Origin: Epiperipatus broadwayi
Lineage: Eukaryota > Onychophora > Udeonychophora > Euonychophora > Peripatidae
Direction of reading: 5' to 3'
NCBI GenBank assembly: GCA_028023455.1
Contig: JAQFVV010012423.1
Span: 4,444,269-4,508,268 of the forward strand
Length of the DNA stretch: 64,000 nt
This document shows positions 45,555 to 58,797 of this stretch, one piece after another (position 1 is the first letter of the stretch; the number at the start of each line of letters is the position of its first letter). The notes under the pieces are model-generated. The model was not told the origin of the DNA. It made no database searches and worked only from the letters and a program-made list of their open reading frames with translations. The position numbers and the translations under genes were made by a program.

Positions 45555-48500
45555 TATATTCTAACCTCCCCCCGCCGCGATGTCGCCGCGTCCTCCTAAA
45601 TTATATATACTGTTTAAAAATACGCATATTCCGGGTTCTAGCTTAGTTACCGAATAAATAAACAAACATTCAGCATTAATTAAAATGACTACTAGCTCTA
45701 ATTTTTTAAAATACAAATACGGTTATATTTTTTTTTTTAAATAAATTAACAAATATTTACTATTTTCATGAGACATGGAGTGACGATACGGGGAACGAGA
45801 TAGACTACATTGAGATATTATCCACATGATACTATCTCAATGGCATAAGAACACTATTCCCCCTTTTTACTTTGCCAAATAACTAACTTATAGTATTCTT
45901 ACGACTTTCTAAGCTCTATTCACTACGATTAATAATAATCATATATTAATATTCTTTATAATAAGAATCTAGCTCAATTAAATAAAATGAAGAAAATAAA
46001 TAAAATAAAATAAAATCTCAGGTTCATAAATTGTATTCTAACTGATTTAAAATTACGGTAGTAAACTATGAAAAGGGAATTTTATGTCATAATCTACTAC
46101 CAGCAACTAACAATAATAAAATAATAATAACAATAATAGTATAATATAATCTTATTACTTCCTAAATGAAATAAATAAATTCGTACGTGGTAGTATTTTA
46201 ATAATCTGACAACAGAATACGTGTGGCAACATTAGCATATAATTTAATTTAATATTGTGGCAACCGACTTATGACCAGTAAATAATATAAAATTATGATC
46301 TTTTAATTTTAACATACCAATAAATTCTCAAAATTATTATAACACTTTTATGTTTACCTTTTTTTTTGCAAAAACTATATGTCTGTTTCAATTATAAATG
46401 TATCGTGAGATCATGCATCCATGTGGAGAAATAACAACGCTGACACAAAACTTTAAAATAAATTTACAACTAAGTTTATTAATAACATAAATAAATAACA
46501 ATATTTTACATTATGTACATTGGATATCCTTACTCTCCTATCACAACTTAGTTTCCTAGTTTATAAAAAAATGAAAATCAAACTTCTATTTATTTTCCTA
46601 GTTAACTCTTATCTTTTAAATACTTAAGAAAATACAGTATTATTATTATTATTGGATTTCTTATTATGGTTAGCTTGTTACAAAATGTATTTCTTATATG
46701 ATTATCATTAACACTTTGTATCCCTACTATTATTAAAATTATATTTTTTACAAAAATTACATTCGTAGTAAACATTCTACAAAAACAATACAATTCTAGT
46801 TTTATATTGGTTGTATGGAATCCTACAAATTCAAAACATTCTTCTACATTCGGTATTAGGTTTTACTGTTCATTATCCGATGTTTATTAATCCTAATATA
46901 CTCATTCAAGCCTTACTTCGGATGATATAATTACAACTATTAATATACCATGCACAAATATATTTTTATTACACATTATTGAATTATTTTCTTAATAAAT
47001 ATGCAATATTTATTTTCTAAATATTATTTAAAAAAACATTCAAATTTTATTATCACTTAAAAAAAAAAAACTTTGTTTAGATTTCTCTTTTAAAAATCTT
47101 ATATTCATTTCCGAATTAATTTTAAACTGTATTATATGATTCTTTCTCTCTTTATGATATTTTGGACCTTCAATTTTAAAGTTACACAATTCTATACATT
47201 CCAGTAAATAAACTATTCTTACATAAACGATAACATATCTTCAGTTCTATTTTATTCATTATTTCTTTGAAAATATCTCTCTGACCATGCAGATTCACGA
47301 AATAAGGATAGCGAAGATAGATGCATAGGATCAAAAATATAACTAGAATATTACTCATCATAAACCTTGACAATAATGGCCCAGTGAATTTAAAAAAAAC
47401 ACTATAGAGGAGTGACCTTTACCTGTCTACCAACCTCTATTATAGGAATGATGCTAAATCTATTTCTTCAGCTTTATTATAACATCAAAAAGTTTAAAGA
47501 TATGAAAAAACACTGTCCAAACTATATGTGTTCAGTCATAGGGTTTAGTTAACTATACTGAAATCACACAAACTAACTATGATCCAAATACTTTATTTTT
47601 CTTATTTCTTAACAAAAAACATCATCTTGGTTTCCTCTCCACTAGTACTACCAAGTCACTATCCGATCTTATTTCTCAAGATTTTTCTATACGGTACATC
47701 GACAAATACCTATCTGCATTTCTAACAATAATAAAATTCATTTATTACAAAACTATTCCGCTGTTCTATAAGAAAATCTTTTTACTACTTTCCTCGTATA
47801 TTTTATCATATACAAACTATTTTAAAATATCTGAATACTTTACAACATGAAAGTTCAAAAGAATCACACAATTGTTCTATCGAATTATATTATTAATATA
47901 CTTTAAATAACTTATTGCATGCATATTCAGAATTACTCCTATCTCATAATATGTTTTAAAATGTTGTATAAAATGTGTACATATAATTTAAACTTTCACA
48001 CATCATTCTTAATCAATAGATGATCTAAAAAAAAAAAATACATTATGCATTATAAATAAATATCAAAATTACCAAACGATCTTTATCTTCTCGATCGCGT
48101 TCCGTAGGCTTCACCATCCCATTGATTCTTGTAGATATAAGATTCCCATACATACACTTTATTTTTAAACAATATATCTATTATTATATCAAGCTATTAT
48201 ATTCAATTTTTTAATATTATTAAATTTATGTTTATATGTTTTCCCTAATCTCACATAACATTTTATATTTTAAATATAATCAGTAAAAATATTTAAATTA
48301 TATTTACGGTACTTCTTTATCGAATTTTCTTGAACCGTTCATATTAAAGCTAAAAAAAAAAAATATATTATTTCTTCTTCAGTCACTTAATGTTCTATTT
48401 TAAAGGTAAAGCAATTAGTGCTCTGTTTAATAAATATTCATAGACGAAAATCCTTGGTTGTTTTTTTTTTTATATTTAATACAATTATTAATTCTTGATA

Positions 48501-50223
48501 TCAATTCATCCTGTAAAGAAAAAAAACGTCTCCATATTCTCTTCTAATATTGTCTGCTAATATTTTCCCGCGACTTTTACGATGCATCTTTTAGGTACTT
48601 TTATTTAAATATTCCGTAAAATATTTTTTTTCGGTTTCCATGGATCCATTTTCACTAAGTAATTTAATTTTATATTTTTCAAATCAAGCATTTCCTCCAT
48701 TGAATACTTTATAATATTTTTTTTTTTTTATTAGATAAAGTTTTTCGGCTCCTTTTCTATAAAACATAATAACTCTTTCATATTATTCTATAACTTTTTC
48801 TTTATTTTAAAATTCCGGGTTCTATATTTTTATAATGTTTCCTTTTAAAAAAAATAAATATTCTTTCTTCATTATACTTTTACATAATTTTCTTTATAAT
48901 AAAATGCATATTAAATTTTTCCATAGAGAAGAATAAAATAACTTCAAAATAGCCTTATAAAATTGTGAGTCATAATTTTTTCCTGACGGCAAGTAACTTC
49001 TCTTTTAAGTTTTCGTCTAGCGTCCCAATTATATTTCTCTGAGTTACTATAATAAGTTTCTGGTTGAGCATAAATAAAGCTGTATTAAGGCACTTTCCAA
49101 ATATTTTTCCCTTAGCAATATTTTTAGGTATTTTTTCTTGTACTTCCATTTTACTGTAAGGTTTTGGTTGAACTTGAATAAAATATCCTGGTAAGATAAC
49201 TTTTAAAATTAGCAATCCATGTAGAGGCAGTCAAAATATTATATGTTAAAAAAGAACTTTTAAAATAAATACAAAATTCTAAATTTATATCACTTTTCTA
49301 GCTACGGGGTTATCAGCTAAAAAAATATGTTACTTTCTCTTTCACTTACACATTACTTCTCCTTCCCGCTCCGTCTAATTCTTATATTTTGTCTGCTCAA
49401 TTACCTCCGTTGATTGGTTAATAACTTTATTTTAGCGCGAACAAATTTACATATTTTAGTTTTATAACAGACTAGACTTTTAAAATAAGGATTGATGACG
49501 TAATGTCTGAAAATATTACTTAGAATAGTATTTTTTAACTCACTTATAATTTTATCAAAATCATTTAAACTTTAAAAACTATTATTAAAACAATATTTAA
49601 TATTTCAACTTTTACTTTAAGGATCGATGGCAATTATATTTAGTTTCCTAATTCACAAACTTTTCTTATTATTCTAACAAGTGTATGTGAAGGTATATAA
49701 TATACAGTCACGTGATTACTAACTTTATCAGATGGTTTTTAATTTACGTCTCGGTCTAAATTACCAAAACTGATATATTTTATAAAAATTTGGAAAATAA
49801 TTTAAACTTGTAGAACTAAATATAATTCTCACCATCATAAAGTTTATCTTAAAATATATTAGATTAAATTTGAATATTAAACATAATTATAACACTACAT
49901 ATAGTATTTATTTAATTTATTAGTTTTAAAAATATTATACTCAAATTATTAATATACTTTTAACTATTTATAGCTGTGTTATTTTATATGGCCAGCTTTT
50001 ACAACCATAAGCAAGGATGTAATTAAGCTTTATTTAACTGTTTTCCTTTAAATAATCCTTTACATTTTTATATACCAGGTATTTTCAGCTTTAAATTGTA
50101 CTATAAAATCTAATTATCCTACTATTATTTATATATCATACAAATATAACTTAAAATTTAAATTTTATTTTTTTTAGTAATTGACCTTTTTACCTTATTA
50201 TAACCTACAGACAAGGGCACAAT
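45555..50223 (-). mobile_element. Unclassified ~4.7 kb element, right copy (inverted, less decayed)
   Basis: Inverted homologue of 3072-7853, colinear along its whole length. Its ends, read in element orientation, are ATTGTGCCCTTGTCTGTAGG and GGTTAGAATATAT, and both flanks begin with TATATAT, compatible with a TA-rich target duplication. It keeps more CpGs than the left copy: for example CGTTCCCCGTATCGTCAC (reverse complement of 45784-45801) is TGTCACCTGTATTTTCAC in the left copy. A very GC-rich patch sits near the far end (45566-45597). Minus-strand frames at 46602-46793, 47182-47373 and 48970-49215 show no domain I recognise; the last (81 codons, GKIFGKCLNTALFMLNQ) aligns loosely with a frame near 4430-4530 of the other copy. 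Confidence 0.75.
48970..49215 (-). CDS. Possible residual reading frame of the 4.7 kb element
   Basis: An 81-codon frame, best seen as KIFGKCLNTALFMLNQKLII followed by TQRNIIGTLDENLKEKLLAV. The left copy has an in-frame counterpart around 4427-4535 (EEIFEIFIDTVLLIFHRRTA ...). Identity is low and the positions alternate hydrophobic/charged. It may be the last trace of a protein encoded by the element, or simply chance. No catalytic motif seen. Confidence 0.25.
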   Translation of the reverse strand: MLILKVILPGYFIQVQPKPYSKMEVQEKIPKNIAKGKIFGKCLNTALFMLNQKLIIVTQRNIIGTLDENLKEKLLAVRKKL

Positions 50224-50224
50224 A

Positions 50225-50700
50225 TATATGGTAGACAGAAATCCATATTTCTTATTGGTTGGATTAATTTATAGCATAATGACTGTTTATTAGATATATA
50301 TATATATATATAGTTATGTTAGAATTTGGGGTATTTATCCATCTATATGTGTCTATGAACAAACAGAATTTGTTTATTTTCAATATCTGCTGAACTACTG
50401 ATAATGGATCATTGCTGCAGAAGCCAATATAAATTAAACATAACTATTGGAATCCACATTCCTATAGCTGAAACAATTCTGTTCTGAGATGTGATTTTAA
50501 AAAAGCTAACTGGAGATGATATACTAAATATTTTAAATATTAATAAAATTTCTTCAATTTTCTCTAGCTATTATAGATTTAAATAAAATGTCTATCTCTC
50601 ATTAATTTTTAAAGATATTTAATTCAAGTTGAAATAAAAACAGCAATGTCTTTATAGTCAGTTTTTTTTTAAAACTAAAGATGTGAAAATTGCTGACAAA
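50225..50700. other. Non-coding flank with a short TA run
   Basis: (TA) run at 50295-50313. No gene recognised; it joins the right element copy to the LINE remnant. Confidence 0.4.
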
Positions 50701-52450
50701 CTTTAAAAATCACTGTATGTTGCTGGAAAATAAAATGGATATAGATCATGAAGAAACAAACTTTTTACAAAATCTAGTCATAAAGTTTGGCTCCTTTTAT
50801 GCAACAGTAATAAAAGAAAATATTTTTAAAATTGTACTATTATCTATTCCACCATGAATGACAATCTTATATCTTGGATGTCTAATTCTATATTGAAACA
50901 ATGAGAAAAGCATTATTAGAGTGAATTTTAAACTTTACTTTCACAAATTTTCTTTTGATAGAAATGTGATAAAACCAGTCAATTTTGGTTAATTTACCCC
51001 AGAAATAGATAGCATAATTTTATGTTTCTAAAATATTTCAAATCTAAAGTCAAAACTTGATTGGCAAAACTAACAAGTAATATTCTTCTTACAAAACATA
51101 ATTCAAAAGTTCGCTATAAAATCAAAATTTTAACATTATTAAAACCAAATATACTTAGTAATTAACTTTAAAAAAATCGTCTAATTTCATTAATATGTGT
51201 CCCCTACAAGATTTTTGAAAGAACCCTGCTAACAAAATAGAGCAATGTGGATGTAGACATTAAAAAATGCTATTTTAAACAAGTTTAATTTTCGATAACT
51301 CATTGAAAATAATATTTAAAATAAAAAAAACTGATGCTATCTTTACTGATCTAACCTCATTTTATGATTATGTTTGGAAAAATAACTTTATTTAAAAATT
51401 TTAAATGAATTTTAAATGCAGATGAATCATTAGTTTATTTGACAAAATGTTCTTTAATAGAAAAGTTCAGGTGACGCTAAATGATAATCATAATAGATAC
51501 AAAAAATTACCGAATCATATCTATCTTATTTATCATATTCATCAATGATTTTTTGAAAACACAATGAAGAAAATTCATTAAAATCAATGATATTCTTTTG
51601 TCTTCATAAAAAAAGATCCTTTTCTAACATAGAAAACTTTCTCAATATGGATAGAAAATGAATGGAAATCTTTTTCAAAGGCAAAGTTCTTAATTCTTTT
51701 CTACTGAATGAGTAATTTTCAAATTTTTATTTAAACAAAAGGTAAACAACTTAAAATGATAATTTTTTAAATATATTTAAACACAATCCTTCCCAATGCT
51801 ATTTAGATGAAATCTGGAATTTTTCATTTATTTAAGATTAGATCAAAATTAATTTCTAGGAATAATCTTCTTGGAATGTTGACTAGCACTACTTGGATTT
51901 GTGATGCATATAATTTACTAACTGCTTCATTAGCACCAATGTATTTTTCTGGTAAATACTATGCTTCTATTTGAATAAAAAGTTTGTATACTAAATTTTT
52001 TGCTATTTAGTTAAATATTACTATCAGAAGTATTACCAGCAAGTCTACTCTTTTGATGAAGCTTTGTGTTCTTTCACAAATTTCTTTACCAGTTATCAGA
52101 TGAGAAATTGTCAGAAATAAAATATGTAAAAAGTTATTACATAGATGAGACTTATTAATAACTCAAGATAGAATTTTATCACCTAGGACTCTATCTCTTT
52201 TTTATATGTTAAATCACAAAAATTGTGACATGGAATTTTATGAAGGTCCAAATATTTTTTTTTATTTTTTCAGATCCAACAATAACTCAAACTATTTTTG
52301 ATTTTTACAAATGCAATTGGAGTTTCAATAGTAGTTTCAGAATAATCCAGTGTCAATTAATTCATCTGTTTCCCAAATGGAATTTAGCATTAGATGATGT
52401 CCACAACAAACCACATGTCTAACAATTTCCAAAACTATGGCTACAGTGAT
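50700..52450 (+). pseudogene. Jockey-type LINE reverse transcriptase remnant
   Basis: Plus strand, multiple frames. 51176-51235 reads NRLISLICVPYKIFERTLLT, corresponding to the YRPISLLxxxYKxxER box. 51333-51389 reads DAIFTDLTSFYDYVWKNNF, the motif A region with Asp and the (A/S)(F/Y)D box followed by VW. After NRKVQVTLNDNHNRYKKLP, 51526-51561 reads LFIIFINDFLKT, the LFxIYINDL box. The YADD box near 51590 is destroyed. 51855-51977 reads SRNNLLGMLTSTTWICDAYN and then TASLAPMYFSGKYYAS, the C-terminal LxxLAGTxWG...LALxYSxAEYCAP segment of jockey-like proteins. The end (52225-52422) retains scattered residues of the C-terminal region. Full-length elements also carry an APE endonuclease upstream; I cannot recognise it here. 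Dead copy. Confidence 0.88.
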
Positions 52451-53970
52451 AAAAATTAAGGACTTGGTAAAACCTTTATTGAGCCAACCTTCTAATTGTA
52501 TTTTTACCAGTTTCTTTGTGATATTTTATTAATATTTAAGCTGTCTAAAAATTTATATACAAAATAACAGTAATACTATTATTTTAAACTAGTCTTTGAG
52601 TAAGTAATTTCCTATTTTCTCAAAAAATGATAGGCACTTATGAATAGTATTTGTATTGATAATTCTAATATGTTTATCAGGTATTCAAACAGGAGGAATT
52701 TTTTTTTAATGTAAAATAGATGTGCAATGTGAGAGGCTGGTCACTTTTTTTATTTGAATTTGTTTAAGAGTATGCTGAATATTTTCATTACTGATCAATT
52801 CTATATGCTATAAGAATTCAATATTTTCAAAAAAATATACAGAGTTAAGTGCAAATAATAACATTAAATTAAATCATCATTTTTATTGTTTTGTTTACTA
52901 TTGAAAATTTAAGATGAAATCTAATTATCAGAATAGTAACTTTAATATTTTCCGTTATCATCTATATTAAGCCCTAATCTTATCTCCAGTTTTTTTATGC
53001 ACATAGATATATAAATATGGTTGTACAGATAGCAAATATTTAAACAAATAATTTTCACAAGTCGAATGATGATATAACGCATATTACTTTCTACATCAAA
53101 AGATTTTTTTGTGTGTGGGAGGGGAGAATATTTAAATTCGCATCTAATACTTTTACAAAAGTTAATTATTACCCTTAATTTTATTCTTTAAAAATTAATC
53201 AATAATATCACTTTTGTAAAAAACAATTATTTTCAGCTAAAGACATTCTTAATAACAACGAATAATTACCTTCAACTTTTTCATACATTATTTTTAATTA
53301 GTGCTGATGCAATCCAATAGTGAAACCTCATAGATCTTCTAAAAGCAAAGCTTTTATACATCATGTACAATAAATTTCCGTTTAGGGTTTTATAAAATTA
53401 AAGAACTGATAATAATCAATAATTATATGCATAATTATTTTATTGATATGAAAAATGTCAGTTATAAAACGGTATGCTAAAACTATTAAGTAAAATAATC
53501 AATACAGCATTACTATAATATAGATATATTGTTAAATTTATACAAATAAAAAGTGAAAAATATAATTAAACTTAAGATTAAGTTTTTTTTTTTTTTTCTA
53601 ATATGATATCTGGGCAGTATCAAATCTACGTCATTATTCACCGGAATTACAACTCAAGTAATTAATAACAAGCTAATTTTTAGATTAATATGAGGTTAAA
53701 TAATAGTTTATATATATAAAATGGTAAATTGAAAAATTAAGTGACTTTAAGAACAAAAGTAATTTTAGCTGAGGATTATCAGTTCCAGTCAGTTAACTAG
53801 GTCACCTTTCTTTCTCTTTTTTTATTTTAAATTTCCTAAGTCATTAATAGGAAGATTATCTTTTTCTTGAACAAAAGGCAGAGACCATATTTTCTTTTAA
53901 CTTAACGCAGAGAACAAAAAAAATATATAATAATAAAGCGAAAATAAATATGATCTTATAATAAAACTAC
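52451..53970. other. AT-rich non-coding stretch
   Basis: No gene or repeat recognised, apart from a T-run at 53583-53598. Confidence 0.4.
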
Positions 53971-53974
53971 TAGA

Positions 53975-54068
53975 CAAATATTATTGTATTTATCTGAGGT
54001 AGATGGTATCAAAGTTGTGAATGGAGTGAGTTTGACAGTTGTAAATAAAAATGTAAATGCAAAATTAT
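53975..54068 (+). repeat. Short direct repeat, copy 1
   Basis: TATTTATCTGAGGTAGATGG, TCAAAGTTGTGA and GTTTGACAGTTGTAAATAAA recur in diverged form at 55355-55444, about 1.38 kb downstream. Confidence 0.6.
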
Positions 54069-54069
54069 T

Positions 54070-55350
54070 ATTATTGTTATAATAAAAAAATAATAAAATG
54101 ACTTTTAATTTAAATAAAACACCTTTATTTATTTATAAAGCATGTTCTGAATAGTTCCAATTGAATTAATAGCCAAAGCTTTATTGATTTAACGAGTCTA
54201 TTCAGATATGCTAAATGGATCTCGAATTGTTCATTTTTAAAAACGATCAATAAAACATCCAAAGAACTATAAACAATTTTAATCTTATCTGTACTGGTTA
54301 AAACATTAATAATTATGTACTTTCATATTAATAGCATATTGAACACACATTTATTTCAGGTAGATCAGTAAATAAATAATAAAATGGTTTGCATTTAGAA
54401 ACTCAAATGGAATTCGGATTAGAACTGGTAGAGTTATGCCAAAATTGAAGACCTTTAAATCTAGAATCCATCGCTGTTCCACTACATTAAAGCATAAAGA
54501 TCAGATAGATCAAGAAATACAAATTTAATAACCATAAATAAAAATGTATTAAAAGTTTTAAACAATAAATTAAAATTGGAAGTCATATACATCGAACTAT
54601 TATAAGCTTTTCATGTAGTCAATCATAAATTATTGATTTAAGAAAATGAAATGTAGTTTAAATAAATAATAACAATCAATTGGGTTTTATTTTTCAAATT
54701 AATATAAAAAAATTCTTAGATGTTGCTGCCAATATATATTTTATTGCTGTCATTTTGTTCTTTTTTATTATTTATAAAACTGTTTTATCATTGCTTAGAA
54801 ATAGATTTATATATACACACATCACAATTTTCTTAATTACTTATAGAACTGTAAATAAGAAAGTGCTTGAAAATTAAAAATAACAACCAGTTCCACTTCT
54901 TGGTTGCATACTGGTGAGGGAAAAAAGTTTCTAATTTCTTGAATATAAGCAAACATATTAGTAAATAGTATATATATATAAAGTCTGAGCTCAAATCCTT
55001 TCTAATTATATATATATAGTTTAGTTATTATTGAAATATAGTTTAGTTATTCCATATCTTCCTTCAAATTTTAAAAATTATATACTGACCATATATATGT
55101 GTGTGAGATGGTGACCAGGATCTACTGATGAGCACTGGTTCAGCAGGAAATACATCTTGGAAATACCATGTGTGTGGTAATGTGGATGTTATTAAGAAAA
55201 TCTATAATAGATATTATACATGGAAAGAAAGAAATGAAAGTTTAATTACTCCATATGTATGTTTAATTAAAAATAGGCATATTAATCTTTAACTGAGATT
55301 TAAACCTTATATCTATTCCAGGGGTAATCTCTAGTTTAAGAAATGGATTA
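54070..55350. other. AT-rich non-coding stretch
   Basis: A frame at 54680-54877 has a hydrophobic middle (FIAVILFFFIIYKTVLSLL) but no family signature. Short TA runs lie at 54968-54979 and 55009-55018. Confidence 0.4.
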
Positions 55351-55354
55351 GTGA

Positions 55355-55444
55355 TAGTTATTACTGTATTTATTTAGAGTAAATCGTGTCAAAGTTGTGA
55401 GTAAGATTAGTTTGACACTTATAAATCAATATGTAAAATCATTT
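55355..55444 (+). repeat. Short direct repeat, copy 2
   Basis: TATTTATTTAGAGTAAATCG, TCAAAGTTGTGAG and AGTTTGACACTTATAAATCA align with 53975-54068. Confidence 0.6.
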
Positions 55445-55765
55445 TTTTTATAAATGCAAGTGAAAATTATTAAGCTTTTAATATTGCCATTGATTGATAG
55501 TTTCTTGGCTTAAGAATAGCGATATTTAGCATTTAAAATTTAATTAACTGTTCATATCATTATTGTCAACACCTGAAGATATTATTCAAAACGTTGTGCA
55601 ATTACTAACCTGTTTTGTCTATTTATGTATTATTACTAGGAAGTTTGTTTGTATTTGAAAAGTTTAAATAGAGTTTAAAATTTTCTATACATTCAACATT
55701 TACTGATAGATGATGGAAATTTTTCACATCATTTTTTTATAATAAAAGCATATTTAAATGTTTTT

Positions 55766-55873
55766 TTTGTTGTTGTTGTTGTTGTTTTAATATGTCAAAT
55801 ATGTTGACTGGGAAGCGAACCTGGGCCAGCTGCTTGGAAGGCAGCTATACTAACCACTAGGCCACCAACGCTT
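55766..55873 (-). mobile_element. tRNA-Gly(TCC)-derived SINE with (AAC)n tail
   Basis: On the minus strand: GCGTTGGTGGCCTAGTGGTT, TAGTATAGCTGCCTTCCAAG, CAGCTGGCCCAGGTTCGCTT and CCCAGTCAAC, almost a complete tRNA-Gly(TCC). The last bases of the acceptor are changed (ATATTT). It is followed by GACATATTAAAAC and an (AAC)n tail at 55766-55787. The tail motif matches that of the copy at 11.3 kb. The tail and a broken acceptor show it is a retroposed SINE. Confidence 0.85.
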
Positions 55874-56109
55874 GGCAATTTAAACGTTTTTAAAAGCAAT
55901 ATTAGCTAAATAATCAACTAGTTACTGTTGTATTTATCAAATAAAAATGCATATAAAACTAATATTATGAATATGACCTCATGATATATGTTTCCAGGCC
56001 ATTAAAATGTTTTAAATCCAGTTCAAGTAAAATATGAATTTACATATAGATACATAAATGGATGGATATATTATGAATAATTCATAGATAGATTGATTGA
56101 TTAATTATT

Positions 56110-56590
<481 letters not shown>

Positions 56591-56599
56591 TTAATATTT

Positions 56600-57285
56600 A
56601 ATAATGGGGATGAGGAAAGATATACAATAGATCATCAGATTGTTCAAATTTGTAATAAGTTTTTGCTTTCTTGAATTAAATATATCACAACAATTCACTA
56701 GAGTAAAAGGTCACAGATCACTCAATTTTACTGTACATGTACTTTATGAAAAAATATTTCTTATCAATTAATCTAGAAGCTTAAAGCATCTGGACCCATA
56801 TTAACTTAGATAGTTTAATATTCCTATAGATACTGAAAATATAATCTAATAAATTATATAACATGAATTTATTTACAATTAAACTTATATCGCCCTGCAT
56901 AACAGGGAAACAGAAACCTTTCAGTAGCTTTAATGAGATTTCTACACTTTATTCATTAGAATTTTTTATAGAAGACAAAGCTTCATTGTCCTCTTATAAG
57001 TTTACCCATGTAGATTTTAATTTTCTTTTCTTCTTCTAGCTAACAATTTTGCTTATTGTTTTTTTTTTTTTTTTTTGATAAATCTTTTCTTTCTCATAAA
57101 TAATATATATTTATAAATGCACTGGAATATGAAACCTCTTTTAGTATTACATATTCAAATTTTATATATTGACTCCAATGTAAATTTCCAGCAGGGAAAT
57201 GTTTCCTATCTTCCAGCCACTGAAGATTATGTTAGTTTCAAAAAAAAAATGTTTAAAAAAATACATACTTTACATATGCTCTGTG
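56600..57285. other. AT-rich non-coding stretch
   Basis: A T-run at 57060-57076 and a frame at 57117-57305 without a signature. No gene recognised. Confidence 0.4.
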
Positions 57286-57400
57286 ACTTAGCTGTTTTTA
57301 TCTAACTTGGCATCAGGAGGTTCCAAGTTTGATTCCAGTACTTGCAATTCTGTTTCTTAAAATTCTTATGAACTCCTGACCAATAAAGTCGTTAACATTT
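57286..57400 (+). mobile_element. SINE-like unit 1, tRNA-related
   Basis: GTGACTTAGCTGTTTTTATC (box A position) and GAGGTTCCAAGTTTGATTCC (box B position), then TATGAACTCCTGACCAATAA and AGTCGTTAAC. It shares that 3' body with unit 2 directly downstream. Confidence 0.6.
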
Positions 57401-57402
57401 TT

Positions 57403-57545
57403 TTTTTTACTCTGCACAGTTTAGTGCAGTTGGTACAGCATCTGACATGGGATTGAGAAGTACCATTATTCATTCTGGTGCTTGCAACTGTGGGGTTCAA
57501 ACTTTTTATGAACTCCTGAGCAATAAAGCCATTAGTATTTTCTAT
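57403..57545 (+). mobile_element. SINE-like unit 2, tandem to unit 1
   Basis: TTTAGTGCAGTTGGTACAGC is a clear box A; TGGGGTTCAAACTTTT is a degraded box B. The tail TATGAACTCCTGAGCAATAA and AGCCATTAGTATT matches unit 1. It is a separate family from the tRNA-Gly SINEs. Confidence 0.65.
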
Positions 57546-58200
57546 TTTTTTGCTTTGTTTATATATTTAAATATAATTTTTGCTATATAATTGTCTTCTT
57601 AAGTAACATTTCAACGTAAAAACTATATATTACTTTTACCTATTTTAAACATTTGTCTTTCACGAAAATAACACAAGAGTGCAATTGTATATAAAGAATA
57701 ATCTTTTTTATCTCCTTATTTTCTTTTTACCTATGTATTAAAAATCTAGTTTTTAATATAATAAATTATCAATCTAAATAAAATTAAAACAAACAACAAT
57801 TTCATTGTTTAATTTCAATTTTATTTACATTGATTATTATATTAAGTATATATCAATAACAACATTGTGAACAAATAATTATTTTTATATTGGATATTTG
57901 ATCATTGTATATATCTGCTTTCTAATTAGTTTTTTTAATTTCATTATGTTGAAATTTAAATAATGTAGCGTACAGTCAATCATTCTAACTGTACATTCTT
58001 CTCATTTCATCAAAAATGGAACTTAATGAAGTTCATTATAATGTTTTTCACATATAAATTATAAAAAGTAACAAAAATAACATGATTATACATAAAAAAC
58101 CCTTTTCACATACTGTTTTATGCCCTTATTAAATGTTAATAGGCCCACATTAAAATAGATGTTTAATATTTTTTAAGAGCATAAATCATGTGACAAAAAG
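57546..58200. other. AT-rich non-coding stretch
   Basis: No gene or repeat recognised. A short TA array lies at 58206-58227. Confidence 0.4.
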
Positions 58201-58227
58201 GCTTTATATATATATATATATATATAT

Positions 58228-58430
58228 GAAGGGAATTTGAATCCAAACTTTCAAGCTCCCATAAACTATCCAATATATCTCATACAACCAATACATATGA
58301 CCACATACATGTGAAAAAATAAATGATTTACAATATACATATTCCATGCTGAACCAGAACTCATCAGTTAATCCAGACCATCATCTCTCCCACACTCATA
58401 TAATAAGTGCTCACTTTATATTAAGATAGG
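58228..58430. mobile_element. Relative of the foldback element at 11.85 kb
   Basis: CATGCTGAACCAGAACTCAT, CAGTTAATCCAGACCATCAT, ATAAGTGCTCA and TTATATTAAGATAG follow the same order as the core at 11965-12043. The left end GAATTTGAATCCAAACTTTC differs from the TATGAGCACAGACTTTCACA end at 11851 but shares the ACTTTC core and resembles 43982. The right terminal repeat is not found. Confidence 0.65.
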
Positions 58431-58715
58431 AAATCATCAAACATTAATAAACCGGTTTGAATCTATTCCACCATTTAACTCTTCAGCCTTCCATACCATT
58501 GGAAATCTGATGATAAAACACCCAAATCCCTTGATGATGCCAATATTATTGTTATGCCCATGTTGACCATAAGTCATTCTGACCCATCATGTGTAGGACC
58601 TTGACCACTTAAATACACAGAAGAGGAATTGGGAGGATACAGTCCAAGTTAGATTGGATAGGTGAAGGGAGCTACAAAAACTGAATTCAAATCTCCTATA
58701 ATTACATCTAAACTA
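58431..58715. other. Less AT-rich unassigned segment
   Basis: Between the foldback relative and (TA)n, with segments such as CATCATGTGTAGGACCTTGA and AGAAGAGGAATTGGGAGGAT. It may be the 3' part of the same element or of an LTR element. No protein signature. Confidence 0.35.
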
Positions 58716-58716
58716 C

Positions 58717-58718
<2 letters not shown>

Positions 58719-58772
<54 letters not shown>
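58719..58772. repeat. (TA)n microsatellite, ~53 bp
   Basis: Pure TA array ~25 bp upstream of the start of the 58.8 kb direct repeat. Confidence 0.97.
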
Positions 58773-58775
<3 letters not shown>

Positions 58776-58797
58776 TACAATATGAATATTAATAACC

